This document shows positions 35,359 to 45,095 of a DNA stretch of 50,018 nucleotides, in pieces. This stretch comes from an uncultured Methanomicrobiales archaeon (GTDB lineage Archaea > Halobacteriota > Methanomicrobia > Methanomicrobiales > Methanospirillaceae), in assembly GCA_903926075.1 (NCBI GenBank), contig CAIYHQ010000101.1:1-50018 (forward strand), in the 5' to 3' direction. How positions within the stretch are numbered: the first letter of the stretch is position 1; each line of letters opens with the position of its first letter. Under the pieces are notes generated by a model, which saw only the letters and a list, made by a program, of their open reading frames with translations, was not told the origin of the DNA and did not search any database. The position numbers were made by a program, and so were the translations under genes.

Positions 35359-35596
35359 TTTGCGTTAGATCGCTGCGATCAAACCCTGCTACGCATTGGT
35401 CCTTCTCACAGTTTCAATTATTTTATCTGGTTAACTGCCGGGTTCGCTATGGTTTTGCTTCCCAAAAAAGGATACAAAAACTCATAGAACACCTGTCGAG
35501 AGGAGTAGAAATGATCATCGAGGACAAAGGTAAAGAAGTTATTAGGGTGAGTGTAGGTTAATTCCTTTACCCTATCTCACGAGTTACATAGGAAAA
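35359..35596. other. Gap between kinase and NRPS genes
   Basis: No confident gene. One plus-strand frame is open across the stretch up to a stop near 35562 and ends with SRGVEMIIEDKGKEVIRVSVG; its last 16 codons follow an ATG preceded by GAGGAG. It may be the tail of a lost gene. A GATCGC-T-GCGATC inverted repeat is near 35370. Confidence 0.3.
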
Positions 35597-38500
35597 TTAT
35601 TGCGTCCCCATCTCTATAAGGATGGAATCAAGTCTTTTTATCTTTTCTGAAAGTATCCTTATGAATGCCAGTGCAATATCAGGGTCTTCTTTTATAAATG
35701 TGGTAAGGTCCCTGGAATTTATTGTGTAAAGATAGAGATCTTCAAATGCCTCTACCGTTGTATATGCATCTGAAGTGGTAATACATTCTTCTCCACTAAT
35801 GTCGCCAGGGCCAAGGATGCGAATTGTCCCGGTCCATCCATCAATTGAATGCTTGTACATTTCTGCAAACCCGTTTACGTGGAGAGTTAATTCTTGTACT
35901 GGATTATTTTCTTTTTGGATGGTGTCCCCGGATTTTACAGCAACCGGGACAACAAGCCTTGCAAGGTTCAGGAGGTAATTTTCACTAATGGTACTAAAAG
36001 AAGGGATACTGGCAAGGAACCTGATTCGTTCAGTCATAGCCTTTGTGACAAATTTATTCATCATTGCTGGTTTTGGTACTGACCATGACAGATCGCAGTT
36101 AGAAAGAAGTTCTGAACTAATATCTGAACTCACAATGAATGAAGTACTTCGTACTTCCTGGAGAAGATCGCTCCAGCCCAGATGGAGGAACAGACGGTCA
36201 ATATATTCTGAAAACCCATAAAAACCATATAATTCTGCAATTATATCGATAAACTCAGAAAAAGAAGATCTTCGTAATCTAATGCCAAGGGCCGGGTCAC
36301 TAAGTAGATCTGATAGATGGGCAACATTTGGATTAACAAGGTGAATGGTATGGAATAGAGGGTTGTCCAGTATCTTTCTATTAAAAAGAGAGATAAGATT
36401 TTTACTTGTCTCGTTCACAAATGAAAAGTTTCTCTCATCATACTGGACAGGTACAAGACCAAGATTGATGTAAGCCCGGACCTGCTGGAAAAAGGCATTA
36501 TCTTCTACATTATGCTGAAAATCTCCGGTTTGTGAATCAAATGTGATATTTCCTGCTCTGAAAACTGTTGTGTTAACCCCATCATCGCGTGCAGCATGGA
36601 CAAGTTTCTCTGCTTCAAATTTACTAAGGACATAGGGATTAGTAATTTCCTGTCCAACATCGAAAGTAAATTCAGAGAAAAATATTGAATCCCTATCTGA
36701 AACTATTCCACTGCCAACCGATATTGTAGAAATATAATTAAAGTCTTTAATCTTTTGTAATTTACAGAATTTCAGGAGTTGACTAGTACTCGTAACATTT
36801 GCCTCATAAAAGTCCTGGTAGTCACCAATATGTTTTGTTAATGCTGCGGAATGAATTACAGCGTCAACTGAACATACAAGTTTTTCATAAATCTCTTTTG
36901 ATATGCCCAGGCTTTCCTTTGTCAGATCACCCGCGTATACGGTTACCCGGTTTACAAAGTTTAATAGAAATTCTTCTCCGAAGGTCGCTACCATCCTTTT
37001 TCTGACCCTTTTTATTGCATCCGGGTCATCAGAAGCTCTGGCTATAAGAATAACTGAATAATCTGTCGTTGTAAGCAAGTCACGAAGGAGGTACCCGCCC
37101 AGTGTTCCGGTTACACCGGTTAGTAGTACAGTTCGGTAGTTTCGTCTGGCAGTATAATTAAATGACTCCCATTTTGTATTTTTGTTAATCTTATAGTATT
37201 CTTCCTTTTCCCGGGACACCTCAAAATCCGCCTCTGGAGATATAACGAGGTCTTTAAGGAGTTTTATTCGTTCATTAAACTTAGTCTTACTTGGTTTAAG
37301 GTGGATTGCCTGATCTGCTATCGTCCTATATTCAAATATATCAGATATTGTAACTTCAAAATATTTCTCAAGTTCAACAAGAAGACTAATGGCCCGCAAA
37401 GAATCTGCACCGAGTTCAAAAAAATCGTCAAATATAGATACAAATGGTTCTTTCAGAACTTTCACCCACAATTTAGCAATAAGTTGTTCGGTTTTATTCC
37501 TGGGGGGTTCTTGTTTTCCATGGCAGGATATATGTGTGGGGTCAGGCATTTCAAACGCATGGCGGTCTATTTTCCCATTCCTGTTCAATGGGAACTCAGG
37601 TATATGGACAAACCTTGCAGGGACCATATATTCGGGAATCCGTGTATGCAGGTAAGATCTCAGATCTGATTCGCGTATTGGCTCATCGGCCTCATAATAG
37701 CCACATAAATATTTACCTCCGCCTGAATCATCCCATGCAAGTACTACTGCATTTTTCACTCCATTGATATCTCTCAATGCAGATTCAATCTCTCCGGGTT
37801 CAATTCTGTAACCCCTTATCTTTACCTGGAAATCAATCCTTCCTATAAATTCAAGGCAACCGTCAGAATGGATTCTAACCCGGTCACCAGTACGATACAT
37901 GCGTCCTCCAGGGACAAATGGGTCATTTAGAAACTTTTCTTCAGTTAATTCCGGTCTGTTCCGGTATCCCCTGGCAACACCTTCACCTGCAATATAAAGT
38001 TCTCCAGGAATTCCCAGGGGTACGAGGTTCATCTTTCCATCAAGAACATAGATGCGGGTATTTGCAATTGGGCGTCCAATTGAAGGATTTGTAATAACAG
38101 AACTTATTTCGATGCTTGTTGACGCCATCGTGGTTTCAGATGGTCCGTACTCATTCACTAACTGGTAATTGCCGATTTTATATTTTTTTAACCTGTCTCC
38201 ACCTACGACAAGTCGTTTAAGTTTCCTGTTCTTTGAGACCTCAATAAATTGTTCGGCAAACTGTGTAGGAAAGTGAGCATGGGTGATATTTTGCTCTTCA
38301 AAATATAAATCTAGTTCCTGAGGAGAAAACCTGAGTGTATCAGGGATGATATGGAGTTCTGCTCCAGTTATAAGCGGAGCAAAAATCTGGACTACAGAAA
38401 CGTCAAATGTAAATGAGGCAAACTCTGCACAATTGCTGTCAGAGCCAATCTGGTGCTGTTTAGTGTACCATGAAATAAAATTCACCATCGAATGGTGCTC

Positions 38501-41500
38501 TATCATCACTCCTTTAGGTGTTCCCGTCGAACCTGATGTATAGACAATATATGCCAGATCATTAGGGAAAGGAGTAACCCAGGTTGAAATTCTTTTTAAA
38601 TTGGCGGTTTCCTGACTTAATCTGTCAATAGAGATGTAACATCCATAGTAAAGGTCTTTTTTGGTCTGCAGTGCAGCTTCTTTCCCTATTAAAATCGTTG
38701 CACCTGTATCTCCAAGTATAAACTTAATCCTCTCTTCTGGGTACAGTGGGTCAATTGCTACATATGCAACCCCTGCACGGAGTGCACCAACCATTGCAGC
38801 GATTGTAAGGTAAGACCTCTCTGCAATGATAGCAACAATAAGGTCGGTCTTATCGGAAATATTCCGAATTTTATCCTGAATTTCTCCAGCAATTTGAGCT
38901 GAAATTCTTTCAAGTTCACGATATGATATACTTCCGTCCTCTGCAATAACTGCCTGATATTCAGGATATGCCTGACAAATCGCTGATATTGCTGACGCTA
39001 TTGTTCTATAGGCAGGACGCGGAGTGTTTGTGTCATTGATAGTATTCAATAGAAAATTGCGTTCTTCGTCATCTATTATCGTATATTCTATAATTTTTTT
39101 ATGAGGATCCTCTGTAATTGAACGGAGAAGAGAAAGGAGATGGATTTCTAACAAGCGGATAGTCTCGTCCCTGAAGAGTGATGATCTGTAGTCTATCCTT
39201 ATAATAAGGTTATTTTGCTCTTCCCTGATAGTGATGCTGATATCAAATTTTACCCTTTGAAGGTCATACAAACGTCGTTTTGTCGTGAGACCGGGAACAT
39301 TAAAAGTTTCCATTTCCATGTTCTGAACGATAATATTCAGGTCAATCAATGGATGGCGTCCTACCCCACGATTTTCTGTTACCTTACTATATACACTGGC
39401 AGATGGAAATGGTTCATGGTCATAAAGATCAAAAAGGTCATCCCTGAAGTGCTGGAGGTACGAAAAAAAGGTCTTATCAGGAGAGAAGCGACTTCTTACC
39501 GGTATTGTTTCAACAAACATCCCGACGACAGATTCTGAACCTTCAGGTCCTCTTCCGTTTGTTGTCGTACCAACTACTACATCGTCTTTCTGGGTATATT
39601 TCGAATATAAAAGACTTATAATTCCAGTTAAGGCAGAGTGAAGTGTTGTACTGGATTTATTCACGAGTTCCCGTAGCGATTGAGTTAAATCAGAATCCAG
39701 GACAAATTCTCGAGAACTTCCGATAAAATCCGGAGTGCTGCTACGCGGGTTATCAGTGATAAATTCTCCAGGCTGATACTCATCAAGATAATTGACCCAG
39801 AATGAAACGTTCTTCTCAAGTAATCCCTCGTGTTCAAGTCCCTTCACCCAGGTGGTGTAATCCTTAAACTGGAAAGAAGGGGGCTTCAATTCAGTCCCGG
39901 CATATAGCAGTGAGAGGTCTTTAAGAATTATAGAGATTGAAATTCCATCAGATATTATATGGTGGATATCCAGTAGAAGGATAGCTTGTTCAGGTGCCAA
40001 TTGAAGCAGTTTAGCCTTAAATAAAGGAGATTTACTGAGGTCAAACTTAGAAAAAAAGGATTTTATTGCATTTTCTGTTTCACTTGGACTGACCTCTTCA
40101 TATGTAAGTCGTATTTTCCCTTCACTATCGATAACCTGGACAGGTTCTCCGTTATCAATTGCAAATCTTGTCCTAAGTGCCTCGTGTCTTTCAATAAGAC
40201 TGATAATTGATTTAGCCAACCGTTTTTTATCAAGCTGACCCTGGATATCGATTACTATCGGAATATTATAAGTGGTTCCAATCGTTGGAATTTTTTCAAG
40301 CATGAATAATTGTTTTTGTGACTCTGTTACTGGGTATACATCGGCTTGTTTTGCCGGCACAATAGGTGGAAACACCGGATGTTCTGTTTTTGCAAGAATT
40401 AAAGCAAGACCCCGCGGAGTTTTTAATCTGAAAAAGTCCCTGAGTGGTATGTCACAAGAAAAAAGTCGTTCTAGCTTTGCAATTAAGAGAGCTGCCTTGA
40501 TGGAGTCGCCGCCAATAGAAAAAAAGTCATCTTCAACTCCAACAGGCTTAATTAGAAGTACTTCTTCAAAAGCATTGACTATCTGCTTTTCCTCTACACT
40601 TATAGGAGGGAGGTATTCTCCCCGAACTCGCGTAATATCAGGGTGTGGAAGTTTTTTCCGGTCAATTTTACCGTTTGGGTTTATGGGAAGGTTTTCGAGT
40701 TTTATGAACTGACCCGGAATCATAAATTCCGGAAGTCTTGTTTTCAGGAAATCTGTAATTATCTTATTTTCAAGAGGAGCTCCTGAAGTATAATAACCGC
40801 ATAAAGTTACCCTGCCCAGTTCATCTTTGATATCTATTACTGCCGCTTCAGAAATACCAGGGACTAGGAGGAGAACTTTTTCAACTTCACCAATTTCTAT
40901 CCTGAAACCACGGATTTTAACCTGGCGGTCCATCCTCCCCATATACAGGAGTGAACCGTCTTGTGTCCAGCATGCAAGGTCACCAGTTCTGTATAACCGT
41001 TCTCCGGGAACTACAGGATTATCTGTAAATGCCTGGTTTGTTTTTTCAGCGAGGTTAAGATATCCTCGTGCTAGGCAAGTGCCTGCGATACAGAGTTCTC
41101 CCGCTGCACCAACCGGCTGAAGATTATTCCACCTGTCAAGGATATAAATCCGGCAATTATGAATTGGGTAACCAATTGGAATATTTTCAGATTCTGTCTC
41201 TACCTTTAATGCCGCAACAAGAACCGTGCATTCTGTCGGACCATATCCATTGACGAGTGAATATTTTCTTTTCTTGTAGAATCTGAGTTTCTCCCCACCT
41301 GTATGCAGTACTCTAAGTGAATTGTTGTCTGCAAATTCCATAAACTGCTCACAGAACTGGGTTGTAAAAACTCCAATGCTGATCTTATTCTCTTCATAAT
41401 ATTCATTCAGGTGTTTTAACGAGAGACGGATATCATCATCAATAAGGAATAGTGTGGCTCCCATTATAAGTGTAGGAAAGATTTCAGGTATAGAACTGTC

Positions 41501-43450
41501 AAAACTGAAACTAGCGTGTTTTGCAACATGATCAGCATCCGTGATTTCAGTATACTCAATAAACCAGTGACAAAAATTAACAATAGAGCGGTGCTCAAGT
41601 TGTACCCCTTTTGGGTTTCCTGTTGAACCAGAGGTATAGAGAATGATTGCAAGGTCTGATGGAGAACCCCTCGCTGTATCTCGCGTATATTGGCCGCTAA
41701 ATGTCTCTTTTAATGTGAGATCAATAACAAACGAAACATTAATTGAATTTTCTTTAATGAATGATATAAACCTTGGATTTGAAAGAATAATAGGGCAGGA
41801 ACTGTCCTTTAGAATATACCGGATACGTTCAGCAGGATAATTTGGATCGATAGGAAGAATTACAGCACCTGATTTGAGGATTGCAAGTTGGGCAATGATT
41901 AGGAATGGAGACCGGTCTGCGAGAATTGCAATAAAAACGTCCCGTCCCGCACCATGTTGTACGAGTTTCTCTGCTAAAATTGATGACATTTTGTCAACTT
42001 CAGAATAACTAAATCGGGTATTCTGGTATACAAGTGCGATATTGTCAGGCTGCCGGATTGCCCTTTCGTGAATAAGCTGGTGCAGAGTTGTTTCAGGATA
42101 AGAGTGATAAGTACTATTAAACTCTGAAAGAAGCTCAAACTCTTCACCCGGAGAGAGGAACCTGATTTCAGATATTTTTTTAGGCACACCAGTACAACCC
42201 TCCCTCGCTATCGCTTCAATATGTCCTATCATCCTCTCAATTTGTTTTTGCGAAAAAATGACCGGATTATACAGGACATTTAATATTATAGGGATATTAT
42301 CTCCTTTTCTTCCGGCACGACAAAAAATTGTGAGAGTATTTGCTGATTCTTCAGGGTTGTGAAAAATTGTATGAAGATTTGTACTTGTCTCTTCCGGAAT
42401 ATCCTGGACAAAAGTATAATCAATCAGATTGACACTCTCACCTGTTTGGCGTCTTTTTTCTGCAATGAGTTGCTCATATGGGAAACGTGAGTGAATTTGA
42501 GAGGATTTTAAAGTATCTGTAACCGATTGCAGGACTTCAGAGAAATTTTGTTCTGATTTGCAACTTATAAACAGTGGTACGCTTGCAACAAACATGCCCA
42601 AAACATCTAGCATCTCCTCCGGATACCGGTTCGCAAAAGCAGTCCCGATTATCATCTCCTCATTTCCAGTAATTCGGGAACAATAAATTGAAAAAGCAGA
42701 GAGAAGAATACGGAATGGTGAAACTCTCTCTTTTTCGCCGTATGAATAGACAATATCAGCTAATTCGGGGGAGATCTGGAAAACAAGTCGTTTCCGGTCA
42801 ATATTTTCAGAATGACGAAATGCAAGGTCGACTAGTTCAGGGATATTTTGGGTTTTCTCTAACCAGAACGTTTTGTCTTTTTCGTATTCGGGTGAATTAA
42901 GATACTTCTCTTCATGGCTAACAAAATCTAAAAAATTGTGGGATGGAAAAACAGGGAGAGGTTTTCCTGAAGCAATTGCCTGTAAAGTCTTGCTAAGGCG
43001 AGAAGTTAATAATAAAAATGATGAGCCGTCAAAAATAATGTGATGGGTATTTATAAAGATTGAATGCTCGAGTGGTCCGGTTTCTGCAATATAAACCCGA
43101 CAGAGTGGTCCACCATTAATCATCTCAAATGGCTTATTAGATTCTTTCTTTACCCACTCCTGATATGCACTTTCACCGCCTTCATGTCTGAATTTTAAAA
43201 ATTCTATTGCGATTTGCTCATCTGAAAAAAACAGGACTGGTGTTCCATTCTCAATTGCAATACGCAGAGAAAGCGTTTTTTCGTGTTTCAGGATATATTT
43301 CAGACTGGATTTTATAACCTCGTATGAATACAATTGTTCAAGTTGAACGGTCCTTGGAACGTTCCACATTGCAGTCCCTGGGTTCATGCACTCAACAAGA
43401 TAGATACGTTGTTGGGCATGATTTAATGGAAATAAAGTTTTTTTCATCAT
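35597..43450 (-). CDS. Two-module NRPS with reductase and C-terminal cNMP-binding-type domain
   Basis: A 2617-residue nonribosomal peptide synthetase. Order: C1 (~1-440, HHIIFDG ~139); A1 (~450-935, YTSGSTGNPKG ~606, NGKIDR ~930); T1 (GGDS, S983); C2 (~1040-1470, HHIISDG ~1162); A2 (~1478-1965, YTSGSTGTPKG ~1640); T2 (GADS, S2017); thioester reductase (~2105-2480, TGVTGTLGG, Y2273/K2277 in YVLSK); then ~2497-2617, a Crp/cyclic-nucleotide-binding-like domain (VKSGDTIQKENN, GPGDISGEE, late helix LSEKIKRLDSIL). All core motifs are intact. By family knowledge a reductase end releases a peptide aldehyde or alcohol, and a leading C domain suggests an acyl or peptidyl starter. Fusion to a Crp-like domain is unusual. 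ATG 43450 follows GGGAG. The MFS gene precedes it in the operon; no phosphopantetheinyl transferase is in the window. Confidence 0.92.
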   Translation of the reverse strand: MMKKTLFPLNHAQQRIYLVECMNPGTAMWNVPRTVQLEQLYSYEVIKSSLKYILKHEKTLSLRIAIENGTPVLFFSDEQIAIEFLKFRHEGGESAYQEWVKKESNKPFEMINGGPLCRVYIAETGPLEHSIFINTHHIIFDGSSFLLLTSRLSKTLQAIASGKPLPVFPSHNFLDFVSHEEKYLNSPEYEKDKTFWLEKTQNIPELVDLAFRHSENIDRKRLVFQISPELADIVYSYGEKERVSPFRILLSAFSIYCSRITGNEEMIIGTAFANRYPEEMLDVLGMFVASVPLFISCKSEQNFSEVLQSVTDTLKSSQIHSRFPYEQLIAEKRRQTGESVNLIDYTFVQDIPEETSTNLHTIFHNPEESANTLTIFCRAGRKGDNIPIILNVLYNPVIFSQKQIERMIGHIEAIAREGCTGVPKKISEIRFLSPGEEFELLSEFNSTYHSYPETTLHQLIHERAIRQPDNIALVYQNTRFSYSEVDKMSSILAEKLVQHGAGRDVFIAILADRSPFLIIAQLAILKSGAVILPIDPNYPAERIRYILKDSSCPIILSNPRFISFIKENSINVSFVIDLTLKETFSGQYTRDTARGSPSDLAIILYTSGSTGNPKGVQLEHRSIVNFCHWFIEYTEITDADHVAKHASFSFDSSIPEIFPTLIMGATLFLIDDDIRLSLKHLNEYYEENKISIGVFTTQFCEQFMEFADNNSLRVLHTGGEKLRFYKKRKYSLVNGYGPTECTVLVAALKVETESENIPIGYPIHNCRIYILDRWNNLQPVGAAGELCIAGTCLARGYLNLAEKTNQAFTDNPVVPGERLYRTGDLACWTQDGSLLYMGRMDRQVKIRGFRIEIGEVEKVLLLVPGISEAAVIDIKDELGRVTLCGYYTSGAPLENKIITDFLKTRLPEFMIPGQFIKLENLPINPNGKIDRKKLPHPDITRVRGEYLPPISVEEKQIVNAFEEVLLIKPVGVEDDFFSIGGDSIKAALLIAKLERLFSCDIPLRDFFRLKTPRGLALILAKTEHPVFPPIVPAKQADVYPVTESQKQLFMLEKIPTIGTTYNIPIVIDIQGQLDKKRLAKSIISLIERHEALRTRFAIDNGEPVQVIDSEGKIRLTYEEVSPSETENAIKSFFSKFDLSKSPLFKAKLLQLAPEQAILLLDIHHIISDGISISIILKDLSLLYAGTELKPPSFQFKDYTTWVKGLEHEGLLEKNVSFWVNYLDEYQPGEFITDNPRSSTPDFIGSSREFVLDSDLTQSLRELVNKSSTTLHSALTGIISLLYSKYTQKDDVVVGTTTNGRGPEGSESVVGMFVETIPVRSRFSPDKTFFSYLQHFRDDLFDLYDHEPFPSASVYSKVTENRGVGRHPLIDLNIIVQNMEMETFNVPGLTTKRRLYDLQRVKFDISITIREEQNNLIIRIDYRSSLFRDETIRLLEIHLLSLLRSITEDPHKKIIEYTIIDDEERNFLLNTINDTNTPRPAYRTIASAISAICQAYPEYQAVIAEDGSISYRELERISAQIAGEIQDKIRNISDKTDLIVAIIAERSYLTIAAMVGALRAGVAYVAIDPLYPEERIKFILGDTGATILIGKEAALQTKKDLYYGCYISIDRLSQETANLKRISTWVTPFPNDLAYIVYTSGSTGTPKGVMIEHHSMVNFISWYTKQHQIGSDSNCAEFASFTFDVSVVQIFAPLITGAELHIIPDTLRFSPQELDLYFEEQNITHAHFPTQFAEQFIEVSKNRKLKRLVVGGDRLKKYKIGNYQLVNEYGPSETTMASTSIEISSVITNPSIGRPIANTRIYVLDGKMNLVPLGIPGELYIAGEGVARGYRNRPELTEEKFLNDPFVPGGRMYRTGDRVRIHSDGCLEFIGRIDFQVKIRGYRIEPGEIESALRDINGVKNAVVLAWDDSGGGKYLCGYYEADEPIRESDLRSYLHTRIPEYMVPARFVHIPEFPLNRNGKIDRHAFEMPDPTHISCHGKQEPPRNKTEQLIAKLWVKVLKEPFVSIFDDFFELGADSLRAISLLVELEKYFEVTISDIFEYRTIADQAIHLKPSKTKFNERIKLLKDLVISPEADFEVSREKEEYYKINKNTKWESFNYTARRNYRTVLLTGVTGTLGGYLLRDLLTTTDYSVILIARASDDPDAIKRVRKRMVATFGEEFLLNFVNRVTVYAGDLTKESLGISKEIYEKLVCSVDAVIHSAALTKHIGDYQDFYEANVTSTSQLLKFCKLQKIKDFNYISTISVGSGIVSDRDSIFFSEFTFDVGQEITNPYVLSKFEAEKLVHAARDDGVNTTVFRAGNITFDSQTGDFQHNVEDNAFFQQVRAYINLGLVPVQYDERNFSFVNETSKNLISLFNRKILDNPLFHTIHLVNPNVAHLSDLLSDPALGIRLRRSSFSEFIDIIAELYGFYGFSEYIDRLFLHLGWSDLLQEVRSTSFIVSSDISSELLSNCDLSWSVPKPAMMNKFVTKAMTERIRFLASIPSFSTISENYLLNLARLVVPVAVKSGDTIQKENNPVQELTLHVNGFAEMYKHSIDGWTGTIRILGPGDISGEECITTSDAYTTVEAFEDLYLYTINSRDLTTFIKEDPDIALAFIRILSEKIKRLDSILIEMGTQ

Positions 43451-43510
43451 CAATCTCCCGCGATTAATTAATTACGTCCAGATACCCGTTTTTTACTAAT
43501 CGAAATAAGG

Positions 43511-44908
43511 TTATGATCGTGTTGTAATTTGCTTTTCTTTTGCAATGATGCATGTGAAGAGTCCTAAAATGGCACATATGCAAACAGCAGTCATGGCTAA
43601 ATTAAAATTGGCTGAAAATGTGCTAATCTGGGTTAAATCATTCATATCCTGTCCTGAAGTACCGAAAGATAATATTAAAGCAAATATGCTTATCCCCAAA
43701 ATCCCTCCAATCTGTGAAACCAGTGTTTTTATGGCTGATATTGTCCCGGCATTTGCAATTTTTGCCCTGTTCATAATAAATGCAAGACTTGCAGGTACAA
43801 AGAGTGCTATACCTATCCCAAATAATAGAAAAGAACCGATTATGTAGATATATGTTGTCGAGGCATTAAATCCAAGAAATGAAAGACTTGCAAAGAAACA
43901 AAAGATCATCCCGATAATGCACGGTACCCTTGGATTTGTCTTGTCAGAGAGCCAGCCTGAAACATAAACGAGGCAGATGCTAACAACAGGAGGGATTGCA
44001 AGAAACAATCCGGCTGTTGAAACTGACATACCCTGTATGTTTATGAAAAAAAACGGAAAAAGGAAACTGGTACCCGCGAGTATAATCATATAGAAAAAAA
44101 ATGCAAGAAGGGCGAGATTTAAAATCCGGTCACGAAACACACTAAAATCCAGGAGTGGATGCTTTACCTGGCGTTCACGAATCAGGAAGAGTACAGGTGA
44201 AATAATAGTAATAAGGCATGAAATAAAAAATATCCTGGAATCTTCAGGGCTTGATAGCATGTGAAGAGTGTAAGTTAGTGAACTGAGCATTATTATACTG
44301 AGAAGAACACCAACCCAGTCAATGCTCGCTCCCTGCACTCTTGGATATGGTTTTGTAAGTATTGCACGTGAAATGAGTATACCTATAATTCCGATTGGTA
44401 TATTAACAAAAAAGATCCAGGACCACCCCAGAGTTTCCTGAATAAATCCGCCAATAGGGGATCCTATTGCAAATCCTATCACTGCAAAAAGTCCGTTTAT
44501 CCCATAAGCTCTGCCTCTCCAGTCTTCAGGGATATACCTGATTATAATAACTGCAGAAGTTGAAAAGAGCATTGAAGCTCCTATTCCCTGGATAAACCTG
44601 AAAAGTACTATCTCATAAAGAGACTGGGAGAAGCCACAAAAAAAAGAACCTATTATAAATATTCCGTATCCCGCAGTAAGAAGTGGTTCAGGGCCGAACA
44701 TATCAGAGAGTTTTCCTGATAAGAGGAGAAAAGCTGTTAAAGAAAGAAGATATGCAAGAGTAATAAGTGAAATTTCACTAATTGATGTGTCAAAAGTTTT
44801 TACAAGAGACGGAAGAATGACATTAACAATACTGACATCGATATTAACCATAAAAATAGCAAGAGCACTCGACAAAAGTACTCCCCATCTTGTAATGCGG
44901 TCATTCAT
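43511..44908 (-). CDS. MFS drug-efflux transporter (DHA2, EmrB/QacA-like)
   Basis: 465-residue major-facilitator transporter with about 14 membrane helices. The N-terminus ALAIFMVNIDVSIVNVILPSL and motif A-like GKLSDMFGPEPLL, then RFIQGIGASMLF and the motif-C-like AIGSPIGGFIQ, match the 14-helix proton-driven multidrug efflux group. It lies 60 bases upstream of the NRPS on the same strand, so the two are probably one transcript and it is the likely exporter of the NRPS product, or self-protection. Its first ~25 codons and promoter are duplicated at 46880-47132. Confidence 0.92.
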   Translation of the reverse strand: MNDRITRWGVLLSSALAIFMVNIDVSIVNVILPSLVKTFDTSISEISLITLAYLLSLTAFLLLSGKLSDMFGPEPLLTAGYGIFIIGSFFCGFSQSLYEIVLFRFIQGIGASMLFSTSAVIIIRYIPEDWRGRAYGINGLFAVIGFAIGSPIGGFIQETLGWSWIFFVNIPIGIIGILISRAILTKPYPRVQGASIDWVGVLLSIIMLSSLTYTLHMLSSPEDSRIFFISCLITIISPVLFLIRERQVKHPLLDFSVFRDRILNLALLAFFFYMIILAGTSFLFPFFFINIQGMSVSTAGLFLAIPPVVSICLVYVSGWLSDKTNPRVPCIIGMIFCFFASLSFLGFNASTTYIYIIGSFLLFGIGIALFVPASLAFIMNRAKIANAGTISAIKTLVSQIGGILGISIFALILSFGTSGQDMNDLTQISTFSANFNLAMTAVCICAILGLFTCIIAKEKQITTRS

Positions 44909-45087
44909 ATTGTTCTGCCTTTGAAAGAAGTGGAAGTCTAAATCAGGTTAATTATTCTCTCTTTTAGATGTCCCATGAAACAGATTTCTGTATTGTGATT
45001 TTGTAACTGGATACTTATATGGTTGTTGAGATTGTTTTGAAAATTTTTTCATGTATTTAACTGAAATTTGAAGAGAAAAATATTGAT
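44836..45087. repeat. Direct repeat copy 1: MFS 5' end and promoter
   Basis: Imperfectly repeated at 46880-47132 in the same orientation. It covers codons 1 to ~25 of the MFS gene and about 180 bases upstream. Similarity is high throughout, including AGAGAAAAATATTGAT at the outer end, and stops just before the inverted-repeat element at 45096. Confidence 0.85.
44980..45021 (-). promoter_or_regulatory. Promoter and possible operator of the MFS-NRPS operon
   Basis: On the minus strand a TATA-like CATATAAG (45014-45021) is followed ~25-35 bases later by an interrupted inverted repeat, ACAGA-AA-TCTGT (44980-44991), at the expected transcription start. The TATA and a slightly changed repeat are kept in the second copy (47059-47066; 47024-47035). 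Overlap with the start site is typical of a repressor site. The leader to the MFS start codon is ~70-80 bases. Confidence 0.42.
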
Positions 45088-45095
45088 AAAATGGT

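Noticed and set aside
35365-35382. GATCGC-T-GCGATC palindrome as a terminator or attachment site
   Set aside because: Short, no T-run after it, and no partner copy seen.
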